Shown one piece after another: positions 11,635 through 22,962 of a stretch of 53,215 bases of DNA (positions are counted from its first letter, which is position 1; each line of letters starts with the position of its first letter). The notes beneath the pieces were generated by a model. The model did no database searches. It had not been told where the DNA came from and saw only the letters and a program-made list of their open reading frames with translations. Source of the DNA: Intoshia linei (Eukaryota; Orthonectida; Rhopaluridae). Made by a program: the position numbers and the translations under genes. Where the stretch lies: positions 1-53,215 of the forward strand of contig LWCA01000110.1 of NCBI GenBank assembly GCA_001642005.1, given 5' to 3'.

Positions 11635-13925
11635 TTAATTATGACAAATTGATCCACGAAATAAAAAGCAGATTGATTTACCTAAAACATGTTTGGCTCG
11701 AATTATATTGGATGGTAAAGGGACATATTTTATTTTAATTTCTTTTGCAATGTTTGGTTTAAATTTTTCATCTATATTGAAAATTTTAAAAAAAAACAAA
11801 ATTTGTATTACAATTTTTTTCATTCGTTTGGTCCAAGCTTGGAGAATTAGATTTTGAGTTTTTTGATTCTCTAATTTTTAATTAGTAATTGTAATAAAAT
11901 CAACCATAAATGAAAAATTGACTTGATTGATATTTTGGTTGGAGATATTTGCACAGGTGAGGTGGGTAGTATATTCTAAAAATTTTTTATGATTTTGAAA
12001 AAAAATTTATTACGCTGATAATTGCTTTGATTTTAGGCGATTTTACAGAATTTCTCAAAAATTTGTGTTTGAGCGTCTAAATTTTGACATTGTTCAGTAT
12101 CTTCCGATTTAACGTTACATACATGATGGTGTAATCGAAAATTCATGGACATTATACTGGTTCCCAAACGTTACAATATCCAGAATCCTCATTCCGGATA
12201 CACATTATTTTATTATTATAAAAAATTTGATACTCTATTCAATTTAAATTTTCATATAACCGAATTTAGAAACCAGTGCATGGTATTTTTGAAATGTTAT
12301 AATTTTGAAATATTACTTGATGAGCGGATAGACGCATGTCTGGGTTCCACACAATTAATGCATTTAAAAAACTGATCAAATCTCCACTAGCATTGGGCAT
12401 AACTTGAATAAAGGGTGTTTTACTAAGACTAGGCCATCGGAAATGCATCATTTTGGATAATTTAATTCCTTCAGCCCATGTAAACTAAATTATTAATTTT
12501 AAATAAAAGTTTCTTTAATTTTATTATTACAATTGTATAATAATTATTTACTAATTACAAATTCAATTAAATATTAGTTTTATTCTAAATAATTTCATAT
12601 CTTACCTGAAATGGAGTTCCCAGTAAACCGCAAATCTTGTAAATCATATCGATTTCATTGTGTCCAGGAAAAAGTGGTCTTAGAGTATATACTTCAAAAA
12701 TGACACAAGCAGCAGCCCACATATCAATAGCGGCGGTGTAGTTAACGGACCGCAATAAAATTTCTGGTGATCTGTACCTTAAAGCATAATAAGATATAAA
12801 TAAAAATTAATAATACATTATGTATCACCTGGAGTTTAACCATGATTTTTAAATTTGATTCGTAAAATGCCAGTAAAATTCTTACCCGTGCCAATACACA
12901 TTTTACGGAACAAAATATAACCATAACTATATTTTAAACCAATCATTCTCAACATGTTCACAGCTGTTTTTTAGGGGAATATGAAAAATTTTATAGTTAA
13001 ATTATTACCGCAATAAAATAAAATTTCTTAATACTCAATTAAATTAAAAATATTAAACATTAAAAACTATTTTAGGGAAATTTGGCCAAGATCACAAGCC
13101 CGAACCGGTTTACAATTATATAATATACCATCTAGTTGAAACATATTCAGTATATGGAGGTTTAGAACGAATTTCTCGTGCTAATCCAAAGTCCGCAATT
13201 TTAATTGATTGAATTCCATTGTGGCACAACAAATTCTCTGGCTTTATGTCTCTTTATTAAAATAATAATTAGATGCCATAACTTTTAAAATATCAACAGA
13301 AAAACTAACTTTTCATTAAATTTATAGTGTTCAAAATCTTACAAGTTACTTTTAGCTACCTCAACCGCATTTAATTTTAAACTTGATAAAAGGCTTTAAT
13401 TTTAATGATGAAATTTTAAATTTAACCAACCATTTACGCTTTGCTACCGTTTTTATGATTCATTTAATTACCTATGAAAAACTCCATTTTTATGCATAAA
13501 ATCTAGAGCTAAAAATAATTGATGAGCTATAGATCGCACATTTTGTTCAGAGAATTTCGTTTTTCTAATTTTATTAATTCAACCTTGAGTATTCAAGTAT
13601 ATACTAACCTATCGCTAATAATTTGATACAAATTGGCATGCATGTGTTCAAATACAAAGTACAATATATTATTTTCTCGGATAACTTCCTTTAATTTTAT
13701 AATATTTCTATGATTCAATGTACGCAAGACTTTAACTTCACGTAACGAGAGACAGTCGGACCAAGAATAAAATTTTCTCTTTATCCTGCAAAAAAATTAA
13801 AACTCTAGAGACTTTAAAAGTAACCGCTTGATAGCTACTTTACCCTTGGTTTCTAAATGAATGGCTAACATAACGATACCATAAGCTCCGTCGCCAATTT
13901 GATTAATTATTTGATAACGATTCAT
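11635..13925 (-). CDS. MAK: MAK/CILK1 (RCK family) ciliary Ser/Thr kinase
   Basis: Ten minus-strand exons: 13825-13925, 13609-13785, 13472-13564, 13129-13251, 12606-12777, 12317-12484, 12047-12076, 11923-11975, 11812-11870, 11635-11771 (~370 aa). Visible features: Gly loop GDGAYG, catalytic VAIK (Lys33), IKRKFYSW after it as in MAK, HRD (Asp125), DFG (144-146), activation-loop TEY (158-160), WYRSPE and SAHQTLKH at the end of the domain. RCK kinases control cilium length and intraflagellar transport turnaround. The tail is much shorter than in vertebrate MAK but ends with a block like the family's conserved C-terminus ([12 protein letters not shown]). Exons 1-6 are certain, 7-10 are phase-consistent, and an alternative donor exists for exon 8. 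The last ~15 codons could instead be removed by a final intron. Symbol denotes the family: MAK and CILK1 cannot be separated here. Confidence 0.88.
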
Positions 13926-14125
13926 AAATAAATCAGAACTAAATTGTATTTATCTAAGAAACAGAAAACACTGAAATGGAAAATACGAGATTGAAATAAA
14001 CTAAAATCTGGAATAAAATTAATTTATTTTTACACCTATACAAATCAAATATATGCGGTTGACTGCACAATCTATCGCTCTTAGTAGTAAAAAATATGTA
14101 CACTTGTTTGAATTTACAGGTGAAA

Positions 14126-17100
14126 TCAGGTAAAATCGACACGTGGCCGTTTAGCCGGAGGTATTTTGTTTGTTTCGAGTGGTGTTTCGTTGTTTATATT
14201 ACAGTTTGTAAGTGTATCAGCGTCTGCATTAAGAGGGGTGTTAATATTTTGAGAAATAGAATCAGTAGCAGTGGCAATGTTTATATTGTCTGTCAGACTT
14301 TGTAAAATGTCCAAGTTGTTTTTTTCGTCAATTTGACAAGTTTTACTAAGAGTAGAAGTAAGAAGAGAGTCAATTTCTTTCTTTTTTTTTTCACTGTCAG
14401 CGGGTTTATCTTCATCGTCAGATTCTTCATCAGAATAATCAACTAGATTGCTTAATTTTGGCAAAATTTTGAGTTTAAGAGACCCGATACACGATTTCTT
14501 TTTCGGAAACGGATGTGGACTATTTCCTAAATTGAATGTAATTTTTCGGTTTTTTACAGACATCAACGAATCTTCTTCCTCAGTCTTAAATTGACATCTT
14601 GGTTTAAAATCATCTTCAAAATCATCAATATTAACATTTTTAGACTTGGAAAAAAGAAAGTCGTCGTCATCATCATCATTTAATTTGGAATCAACTTCAA
14701 GAGATTCTTCTTGGTCGAACCATAATTCCTCCTCGTCGTCAATTAATTTATATGATTTTTTAGAGACATTGGACGTAGATAGACTATTTGACGCTAAAGG
14801 AGGTTCATTATTTCGATATCTCTTGACACAGTCATCCATTCTTTTAAAAGTCGACACATATGTCAAAGACGATACACTATCCGTAAAATGGTTATCAATA
14901 ATGTAAGTCAAAAGAAAAAAAATCTTTTCAGTAATCATGTACTCAAAGAAATCAATTATTGCTGAATCAATTAAATTATTTTGATGTTCATTTTCTAAAA
15001 AACATTCAAAAACACATTTTAACATTCCTTTATCAACCAAATATTTATTAAAAGAATTGTCTTTTTTTGTAATAATTTTTCTGACCAATCGAATTACTGC
15101 AAGTTTTGTGAATTTAAACTTTGATTGAAAAATTACAGTAAGTTTCCCAATAATATCATAATCCATAATAAAAACCTTTGCTTGAAACGGATGAAAATCT
15201 ACGCAATACAAAAGAAGCTCAGCAATGATTGAAATAACTTGAGCATTAAAATAATTATCTATAAAATTTTCTTTCAATTCTGTAAGAGGTTTATTGAATC
15301 CTTGTTTGCCTTTTTTGAAAAAAACTTTGACAAAATCAGATCGATCCATTTTAATATAACCATTCATTGAGTCTGGGTCAAGTAGATTTTTGAAAATGTG
15401 TAAAATGTTAATTCCATTGCTCATGCCTGATTCCTGGTCGCTAAACATTTTATCCAGTAAAAGTTCCATGAAATTCGTTTCGACGTCATTTTTATCTTGA
15501 TTTAATATGTAGTTTCTTATTAATGAGCAATTGTATTCTGCGCACTGGCTTAAAATTTCAACTATAACACAATCAAGATTCATTTTTTCGTCTTTTAAGT
15601 TGTATTCCAAAACTTGAAAAAAACCACATTTTATAAATTTATCATAGAATTCGTTGCGTTTATCTATATTCAAATTAACCGCAAAATTTGTCAATTCTCG
15701 AACAAATAATAAACAATTATTTCGTTTGGTCAATAATTCGTCTTCCGATTTGGGTTTGACGCAAGTTTCGATGGGATCGGAGCTGAGAGTTGGGACGATG
15801 CTCGGAATAGGACAAGAGTCTGGCGTGTTTGGAGTTACGCATTCTTCAGTTTCGCTAGCATTTTCTAGATTGTAGTTTTCCAAGTCAGATGCATCGCTTG
15901 TATTGTAGACATTATCGTCTGGAAATTCTGAACGGGAAGTGTCATTATCCTCCTTTCCAATTAAAATATTTGTTAATCGTCTGAAAATCAATTTTTCTTG
16001 CTAAAATTTTAAATCAATTTAAAAAATGTATCTTTTTACACTATAATTAGCAAAACATTATACAGATTATTTTATTTATGACTGTTTTTAGGATTGTACT
16101 CATTAAAAAAATCGGATCATAAAATTGTTTCTAAAATTCTTTACACAAATGTTAACAAAATAAAATTAAGTGGAATAATTCACTTTAAATTTAATTTAAT
16201 CAGAAATGGCCGGGTCATAGTGAAAAAAGTTTAGGAAACATTCCTTTAAATGATTTGTACAAGTGAATGTAGCAATTGTATGTAAGATTTTATTATTTTA
16301 TTTATTTTTTTGGAAAAATAAAAAAGTCCGCCCTCGGTAGATCTAGGTTCTGTTTGTACTCCGTACAAACAGTTAATCTAGATATATAACAAATAAACAT
16401 ACCAAAACCAGGTTGACAATATCCACCTTAATACTAGCAATTTTTGAAGTTAAATTTGATAAAGCATGTTCTTCAAATAAATTTGTCACTGGTGCAACAA
16501 TATCATACAAAAATTTCATATTATATGCTTTATGAATATTTTCAAACAGTTTTTTGTTTGTAAAGTCAATACACTTTTTAAATTTTACTTTCTTTGTCAA
16601 AAAGTCTCTATAATTTCGTTTTTCATTAAAGTCTGGATTGTATTCCAATGCACCAATTACATGTATAAATATCCCATCTTCAAATATTAAATCAAAAAAT
16701 TCAGTTCGGTTAAAGAATATAATGGACTAAATGATAAATAAAGTAATATTTTTAGATATAATCAAAAAATATTCTGACAAAACAAGTAGAAAAAAGAAAT
16801 ATAAATTAAAAACTTTAAAACAACCCAGCTAAAATAGTTACAATTTAAAACGGGGTCTTCAACGGGTCGTATATCTACCCTGGGCGTTTTGAGATATTTT
16901 ATTAAATTCAAGAAAAATTAATTAAATTTACGTTTAATTCAATATACATACATTTTTATAATTTATTCATTTTGATGTCAATAGAAAAATATTTTTTGAA
17001 GTTTTTTTGTTATTAAATCTAATGATGCGACAATTCCTAAATTTTCAACGATGCCGACTCCGATGCGATTCCAAATATCTTTGATTGAATCAAAAAAGTC

Positions 17101-18326
17101 GTAAAAATGGTAAAATTTTGCTTATTCCGATTCCTAAAAAATAAGATTTCAGCGAATCCCGATTCCTTGGAATCATCGCATCTCTACTTAAATCCAAACA
17201 TTTTTACTAAAAATCAAAATTTACCAACAATTAAGGAAAAATCCCACTTTTACCAACCCTTTAGTGAAAAATGCAGCTTTACCTACATTTTAGGAAAATT
17301 CCATTTTTACTAACTAATAAAAAAAATTCCACTTTAACCAACCTTTAATGGAAGAATCCAGTTTTACAATCCATAAGGAAAAATACAATTTTAAGGCGAG
17401 AAATCAGAATGTGTGGATTTTATCATAAGAGTAATAAGAAACAAAACGGTCAATTTGTTTCATTTCGTATTTTTGTAAAAATGTTGTAGTCTGATTCAAA
17501 TAATTCAACAAAAACAAAATATACCGAAAAGATATCATAAATTTTTTTAAGATTATCTGTATCTTCCAAATCATCAAGTTTTTTAAAAAGATCAACAAGA
17601 TCTGTAAAATATTTTGGAGTAATAAGATTAATATATCTATCTCGAAATATAGAATTTCCATTCAAAGTGTATAAAATTTCGGTAATATTCTCAATCTTAA
17701 CTTCAGGTAGACTTGCAGGTGCTTCCAAGTCGTCATCAACTGTATCATTGGTTGCATCTCCGTTTTCTTTTTTGATAACCTATAAAGTAAAAATAGATTT
17801 AATCAAATCTTCATCAATCTTTAAACTCTTTACAACGATCATTAAATTTTCATTATATAGATCATCATTAGATTAAAATTTATAAAAAATTTTCAAAACA
17901 AACCAAATTGATGATATCAAGAATTTCATCACATCCATCGCTACTTTGAAAACTATATTACATGTTAAATACAAATTAAAAAACTGAAAAGTAGTCACCT
18001 CAAGGCATATTCTGTTAAATCGTCTGATGTCCAGACGATTAATGATTGCTAAACATTAAATGAAATTGTCAAAAATAAAATTACGCGTTGTTTTTCATAT
18101 TGTTTACTGGGATCTATTCTCACTTTGATAATTATATCGTCTAGTAAAAATTTAAACATGCATCAAAAGGAAATGGAAATTTACCGTCTTTTTCACTTTT
18201 CATAACCAATTCTGTTGTATCATCCATAGTAGCAATAACAGAAATAAACCCAGTTCCACTATCGTCCCAACATCCATCCTTGTTCATAGTATACAATTTG
18301 ACACGATATTTACAGTTGGTAGTCAT
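14126..18326 (-). CDS. PPP4R3: Protein phosphatase 4 regulatory subunit 3 (SMEK/falafel)
   Basis: Seven minus-strand exons: 18185-18326, 18085-18140, 17999-18048, 17904-17943, 17525-17779, 16403-16726, 14126-16000 (913 aa). This subunit directs PP4 to substrates such as CENP-C and DNA-damage proteins. Residues 1-~100 form the EVH1/PH-like domain: RVKLYTMN, WDDSGTGF, SLIVWTSDD and GCDEI. The SMEK region follows (ENITEIL, LVDLFKKL, ALEYNPDF, YRDFLTKK), then armadillo-like helices. The C-terminus is acidic with LVDYSDEESDDEDK, the family's LVDYPDD motif, then a Pro/Lys/Arg end (PPAKRPR) that could be a nuclear signal. The start ATG is at 18326. The first introns are 44, 36 and 55 nt, and the last exon is 1.9 kb uninterrupted. 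Intron 6 holds a Helitron 3' end and intron 5 an inverted-repeat element. It lies 200 bp upstream of the kinase on the same strand. Confidence 0.95.
16328..16381 (+). mobile_element. Solo Helitron-like 3' end
   Basis: A perfect inverted repeat, CTGTTTGTAC / GTACAAACAG around TCC, is followed by TTAAT and CTAG, matching the 3' ends at 32607 and 50602. It lies in PPP4R3 intron 6, about 20 bp from the donor of exon 6. No 5' part is present. Confidence 0.55.
17022..17187. mobile_element. Short inverted-repeat (MITE-like) element
   Basis: Left end GATGCGACAATTCC and right end GGAATCATCGCATC are inverted repeats (12 of 14). The interior holds further paired GATTCC/GGAATC-like words. It sits in PPP4R3 intron 5. 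Target duplication not clear. Confidence 0.45.
17190..17400. repeat. Degenerate ~40-bp tandem repeat in PPP4R3 intron 5
   Basis: About five imperfect units of the type TTTACCAACC...AAGGAAAAATCC...TTTT follow each other with a period near 40 bp. Similar words occur in the introns at 5140-5260, 21150-21240 and 30530-31030. Confidence 0.5.
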
Positions 18327-19285
18327 CAAGTTTCTAGGTAATGCTGGATATAATGTGCAAATGTTTTTAAAAAGTGTGTAAAATGTTCAGATAAATATTA
18401 AAAAATTAATCAAAATGTACCAAGAAAATTTTAGTTTTAAATATTAAAATTAAGTAAAATATCAATGAGAAGTAATTTACTCAGTTTTCATTTCAATCTA
18501 AATTTATTGATGAAGCTATGGAATTTAAGTATTTAATACATATTTAATTAGTGTAACTATTGGAATTTACGCATTGTTAAAGGAAGTACGCATTTGAGCT
18601 GTACCAGTATTGCTAAAATGATTTTGATAAATTTCAATCAGTGTTGAAATGTTTGAAGACTTTACATAAATTAAAAAAATGGACTTGCTTTTTGAGATTT
18701 TTATACATGTATGATGAAGGGTCATTTCTAAAGGCAGTGACCATATTATGGGCTCAAATTTTTTTGCAGTTGTCTACCAAATATAATGGTCATTTTGTAA
18801 CGTAGTTTAGGTATAACTAATTATTTTATTTTTCGTAAGACATAATTGTAATGTTACACTCTATGTCAGTCAAGAAATAAAAATATTAACTTTACACAGT
18901 ACATAGGGTACTTAAATAAAGTGGCCGGAAAAATAGGTACTATTACTTAGTTTATTTGGAATAAATTTTAAGCCAAAGATTTTTAGTTGATTAGTCACAT
19001 TGTCATTAGTGTAAATGAATACATTTATTATATTTATTCATGTATACGTTTATAAAAACAAGAAAATTTTTTCAATCTAAAAAAACGCAAAATCTACCAA
19101 TGTAGACTAATTGTAAGCCAGTTAATTGGCAGAATATGGACAATTACGGCAATTATTACATGTTTCAATAATTTAATGTCGCGGAAAACTTTACTTCATA
19201 TTGTATTTTTTAAATAAAGTGATATTTAAACTAGTAAATTATTGTATCAGATTATAAACCTATTATCGTAATATAACGAGAAAAT
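18327..19285. promoter_or_regulatory. Divergent spacer PPP4R3 / RPL24
   Basis: 960 bp separate two divergently transcribed start codons. It must contain both promoters. I see no coding exon and no distinct motif beyond AT-rich tracts. Confidence 0.4.
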
Positions 19286-21610
19286 ATGAAGTAATTTTTA
19301 AATATATCTATTCTCAAAATAATCTATTATCAATTTTACAGATAATATTTTTATTTGTCAAAGATTTCATTTTAACAATTATTTTCCATTTTAGGACAGA
19401 TATTTGTGTTTACAGCGGATTTAAAATTTATCCTGGTCACGGAAAAAGGATCATCAAAATTGATGGAAAAGTATTTTTTATTTATTTCATTCCATGTTTG
19501 TCATGTCATGTATTCATAAAGTTGGTATTTACGTGTAAAAAATTTTAGCAAAAGTTTTAAATCTTTTCTTCCTGAGTCAGTTAAAAAAAATCTCGATTAA
19601 TTTGAGTAATTTTTATCTAAAAAACGTACCTAAATAATCAAACCTTAAATTCGTGTCTAAATGAATAATTCACCAATTATTTTTATTTTTTAGGTTTTAA
19701 ACTTTATTACAAACAAATGTATGCGTTTGCAAGAAAAAAAGAAGAATCCTCGGGATGTTAGATGGACAGTTTATTATCGTAGAAAGCATAAGAAGGATGC
19801 CAGAGATGATCATAAAAGACGTCGCGCTCGAGTTGTTGTTAAAACAGAACGAGGCGTGCAAGGTGCTTCATTAGTTGAAATTGTTTCAAAAAGACAAGAA
19901 AAGCCAGAAATTAGAAAAGCGCAAAGAGACCAGGCTATTTCGTAATTAAATTAAATTAAGCCATTGGCTTTTAAAATTTCTCTGGAAATAAAATTATTGG
20001 GTTTACTAGCAGGTTCTAAAAATAATTTTTTAGGATATTACATTATATTATTTTAACACGATAAGAATAAATTTGAACCTAAATAAATAAGAACGAGCCT
20101 GGCATGCTCAGACACTTGAAAATGAAAAAAATTTCGAAAAAGATGCATAGTATCATACAACCACTAAACACTCCTACTAAGGACGTGGTTCCAGATTGGG
20201 GTGCGTGAGATTCAAAAAAAATTTATTAACCTAATTTATTTTTAATATTTAATATCGAGTTTCCAGATTTTGGGAATTTATCACAAAGCCTAGACGACTT
20301 CTAAGGCATGTGCACAATACTAATACGTCTTGGTATTGACTTTCAATATTAATACTGTTGATACATTTTTTGGAATTATATACTTGAAACGTCATATCCA
20401 ACATCAGCTTTAGCATCTAGGGTTTTTTAGAAATTTTTTTTAAAACCAAACTTTCACGGGAGTTTTTTTAAGATTTTTATTGAACCATACTTTTAAAAGG
20501 GTTTTTAAGAATTTTTTTGAACCTAACTTTTAGGGAGGTTTTTTTAGGAATTTTTTTTTTACGATTAATACAATGAATCAAATTATAAAATAAAGATCTG
20601 TTTCATGTTATTATTATCCCAATATCAATTGTTTGTTTTTTGAAAAAAATTTTTCAAGAATATTGGTATTGTCAATACTTTTTTGGTATTATGTACATGC
20701 CTAATTGATAGGTATAAAATTTTTTACGACAGCCCCTCTTGAAATTTTAGTTAAAAAAAATTTCTTAAAAACCCCCTAAAAGTTTGGTTCAAAAAAATCT
20801 TTAAAATGTAAATTGAAACAAGACTAAAAATGTCAATTTTTTGAAATTCATGAATATTCTCTTTTTTATAGCGATATATGTATTTATTATTTTCATGAGT
20901 CAACTTGAAATATTTTCAAAAGAAAGTTTTTTAGTCCTAACATTTGAGATTTGATCTTTAGTATTGGATGCATGATGAGAAGCATATATTTATAGTTCAG
21001 TTGAGAAACATGAAATTGTTTTGGAAAAGTGATGAAAATTTCACAAAATTTAGCTTTTATAGTAATAGAAACATAAAAAATCAAATTTGTTTTTATACCA
21101 ATACCATAAAATTATTGGTGTTGCACATGTCTACTACCTCTACATTATTATTTCAAAAATCCCATTTTTAGCGACCTATTAATATTAAATACCATTTCAA
21201 ACCGTCAGGGAAAAATACCCTTTTCCAATATTTTTTGGAAAAACACGTTGATAAGATTTTAACAAATAAATTATTTATAAATTGAGAAAAAACCTTGAAA
21301 ATTTAAAAATTGAAAAAAATTTTTTTATAAATATTTTGAAATGGGGTCCGTTCACTATTTTAATTGGGAACCACTGCCATAGGCTTCTACTGTCTTGACT
21401 TGACATTTTATACATAACCCATAAAGTAGTTCAATTTAGTAAAATATATTTTTATAAATACTATATTATAATGTTATTTTTAGTGACGCAAAAAAGAAAA
21501 AGATTAATAAGGCAAACGAGAAAAAGAAACAAAAATCTTCTGAACAGTATTCGAAAAAATACAAAAAACAAGATAAGGCCCAAAAATCTTACAAAATGAA
21601 AAGAGTATAG
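19286..21610 (+). CDS. RPL24: Ribosomal protein L24 (eL24)
   Basis: Four exons: 19286-19290, 19395-19470, 19694-19941, 21484-21610 (151 aa; vertebrate protein ~157). eL24 is a large-subunit protein near the subunit interface. The sequence shows SGFKIYPGHG, DGK, NPRDVRWTVYYRRKHKK, GASLVEIVSKRQEKPEIRKA and QRDQAI, then a Lys-rich C-terminus. Exon 1 contributes only ATGAA (5 nt). The split codon AA|G and the following TDICVYSG fix this start. The third intron is 1.5 kb and full of fold-back and tandem repeats, unusual for a ribosomal protein gene in this compact region. The protein is clearly more divergent than in typical animals. Its stop lies 71 bp from that of the convergent neighbour. Confidence 0.95.
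20300..21140. repeat. Fold-back / inverted AT-rich repeats in RPL24 intron 3
   Basis: Words such as GGCATGTGCACAATAC...GGTATTG near 20308-20340 recur inverted as GGTATTATGTACATGCC near 20685-20702 and again near 21095-21130. Between them, AACTTTTA-GGG-TTTTTAAGAA units (20450-20550) recur in reverse orientation at 20755-20800. This looks like one or two non-autonomous fold-back elements. Boundaries are approximate. Confidence 0.45.
21341..21384 (-). mobile_element. hAT-type terminal repeat, solo end
   Basis: The minus strand reads CAGTGGTTCCCAATT..., the start typical of hAT terminal repeats. No partner end is nearby. It lies in RPL24 intron 3. Confidence 0.4.
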
Positions 21611-21681
21611 AGATTAAAAAATTTGATGTACCTAATTAAATTTTGAAAAAATTTATTTACATGTAGAAAAATAGGGTCGAT

Positions 21682-22429
21682 TTATGAAGAGAGGTTCATT
21701 TTTTCGAGAAGACTTTTCAAAGTCACATCGAGAATTTCTTCTTGTTCAAGAGTAAGTGGTGTGTATCCCAATTTTTGAGCTTTTAGTAAACGTTTTCTAT
21801 GTCGTCTACTGCAATTAAATTGTCGATGGTCTATTTTTCTATGTAATTTTAATTTGGACATGAGAACACGCTGCCCGGTCGATGTGTATTTTTCTTCGTA
21901 AAGCGTTTCGAGAGGTTTAATTTTAAAATTTAAATTTGGTTTGTCAGGTATTATGGTTTTTTTAGCATCAGTTTTACTGGGTTTATTGGAAAGGTTTAAA
22001 TTGCCTTCTTTGGCCAATTGGTTATATTTTTTACTTTTAAATGGTACAAATTCAGTCTTTTCGGGTCCGTCATTTTTGAGAATTAAAATACCGGAATTAC
22101 GACGTCCTCTATATTTTTTGCAAAATTGTAAATCTGCATCGCTTTCTACGGCGATACTTGAACGTCTCTTTGAATTTGAAACCTTGTGTGAATTATTTTC
22201 ATTAAATGGATCATAGTCAACAACCATATGCATTATGTCTTGTACAGATTCTTTTAATTCTGTGATTATACAATTATTACAAAATTAAAATTGTAATATG
22301 TAACAAAAATTTACCCGTGACTTGAGTATCGATAGTTTGATTCATCTCATCGTGATCAACCGAAACACTGTTCTCTTTCTTCATTATTCTCATTGAACGT
22401 CGTCGGGAAGACTTTTTCAAAATGTTCAT
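21682..22429 (-). CDS. Basic nuclear-type protein, possible Tantalus-like domain
   Basis: Two minus-strand exons, 22315-22429 and 21682-22259, join in phase across a 55-nt intron (230 aa). The N-terminus is very basic (KKSSRRRSM). The middle is Lys/Arg-rich with RRSS and YRGRR stretches that look like nuclear localisation signals. The C-terminal third contains KPLETLYEEK followed by RKIDHRQFN and RRHRKRLLKAQKLGY. The PLETxxEE plus basic block resembles the Tantalus-like domain of PRR14 and Drosophila tantalus, but I am not sure. Divergent from RCHY1 (533 bp between starts) and convergent with RPL24 (71 bp between stops). Without the domain hint it would be a hypothetical basic protein. Confidence 0.7.
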
Positions 22430-22962
22430 TATTTTTCAATTATAATTATAGTGATTAAATGCATAATGTGCGCCATTACTAAATTCAGTTGCTAAACTCA
22501 CAATAAATTATTTACTTATTATAAAATATTCAGCGTTGGAAAGTTCAATTATTCAAATCAGAATGCATTATAATTACAATTGTATCAAAATTAAAATTGG
22601 GAAACAAAATTATTGACCAAAGTGAGAACTATATGACACAGTATTGATTGGCTGACAAACTAGTTTTATTATATGTAGTCTAAAATTAATTAAATTTAGA
22701 TCACTGACCAGACACTACGCAAACACCAATAATAGAGGCTCGTGTTGTATAAAAAAGCTTATCAACTCAATATCATCACTCAAATCTCCAACTGGATCTG
22801 CTGTTTAGTTATCGTGAAGTATATTAAAATTATTTATCTGTTGCCTAGATTTTATAAAATATTAGTTTAGTTTTCAACTTTAGAAAACAGACGCTAGTCT
22901 AAACTGGATTGTTAATTATAAATTTGGTTTCTTAACTTGTTAAATTTTTAAATTAAATATCA
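22430..22962. promoter_or_regulatory. Divergent spacer, Tantalus-like / RCHY1
   Basis: 533 bp between two divergent start codons. It is probably a shared promoter region. No recognised motif. Confidence 0.4.

Noticed and set aside
12266-12316. Early stop making a tail-less MAK kinase
   Set aside because: A donor at 12316 and the exon at 12076 give the expected end of the kinase domain and a family-like tail.
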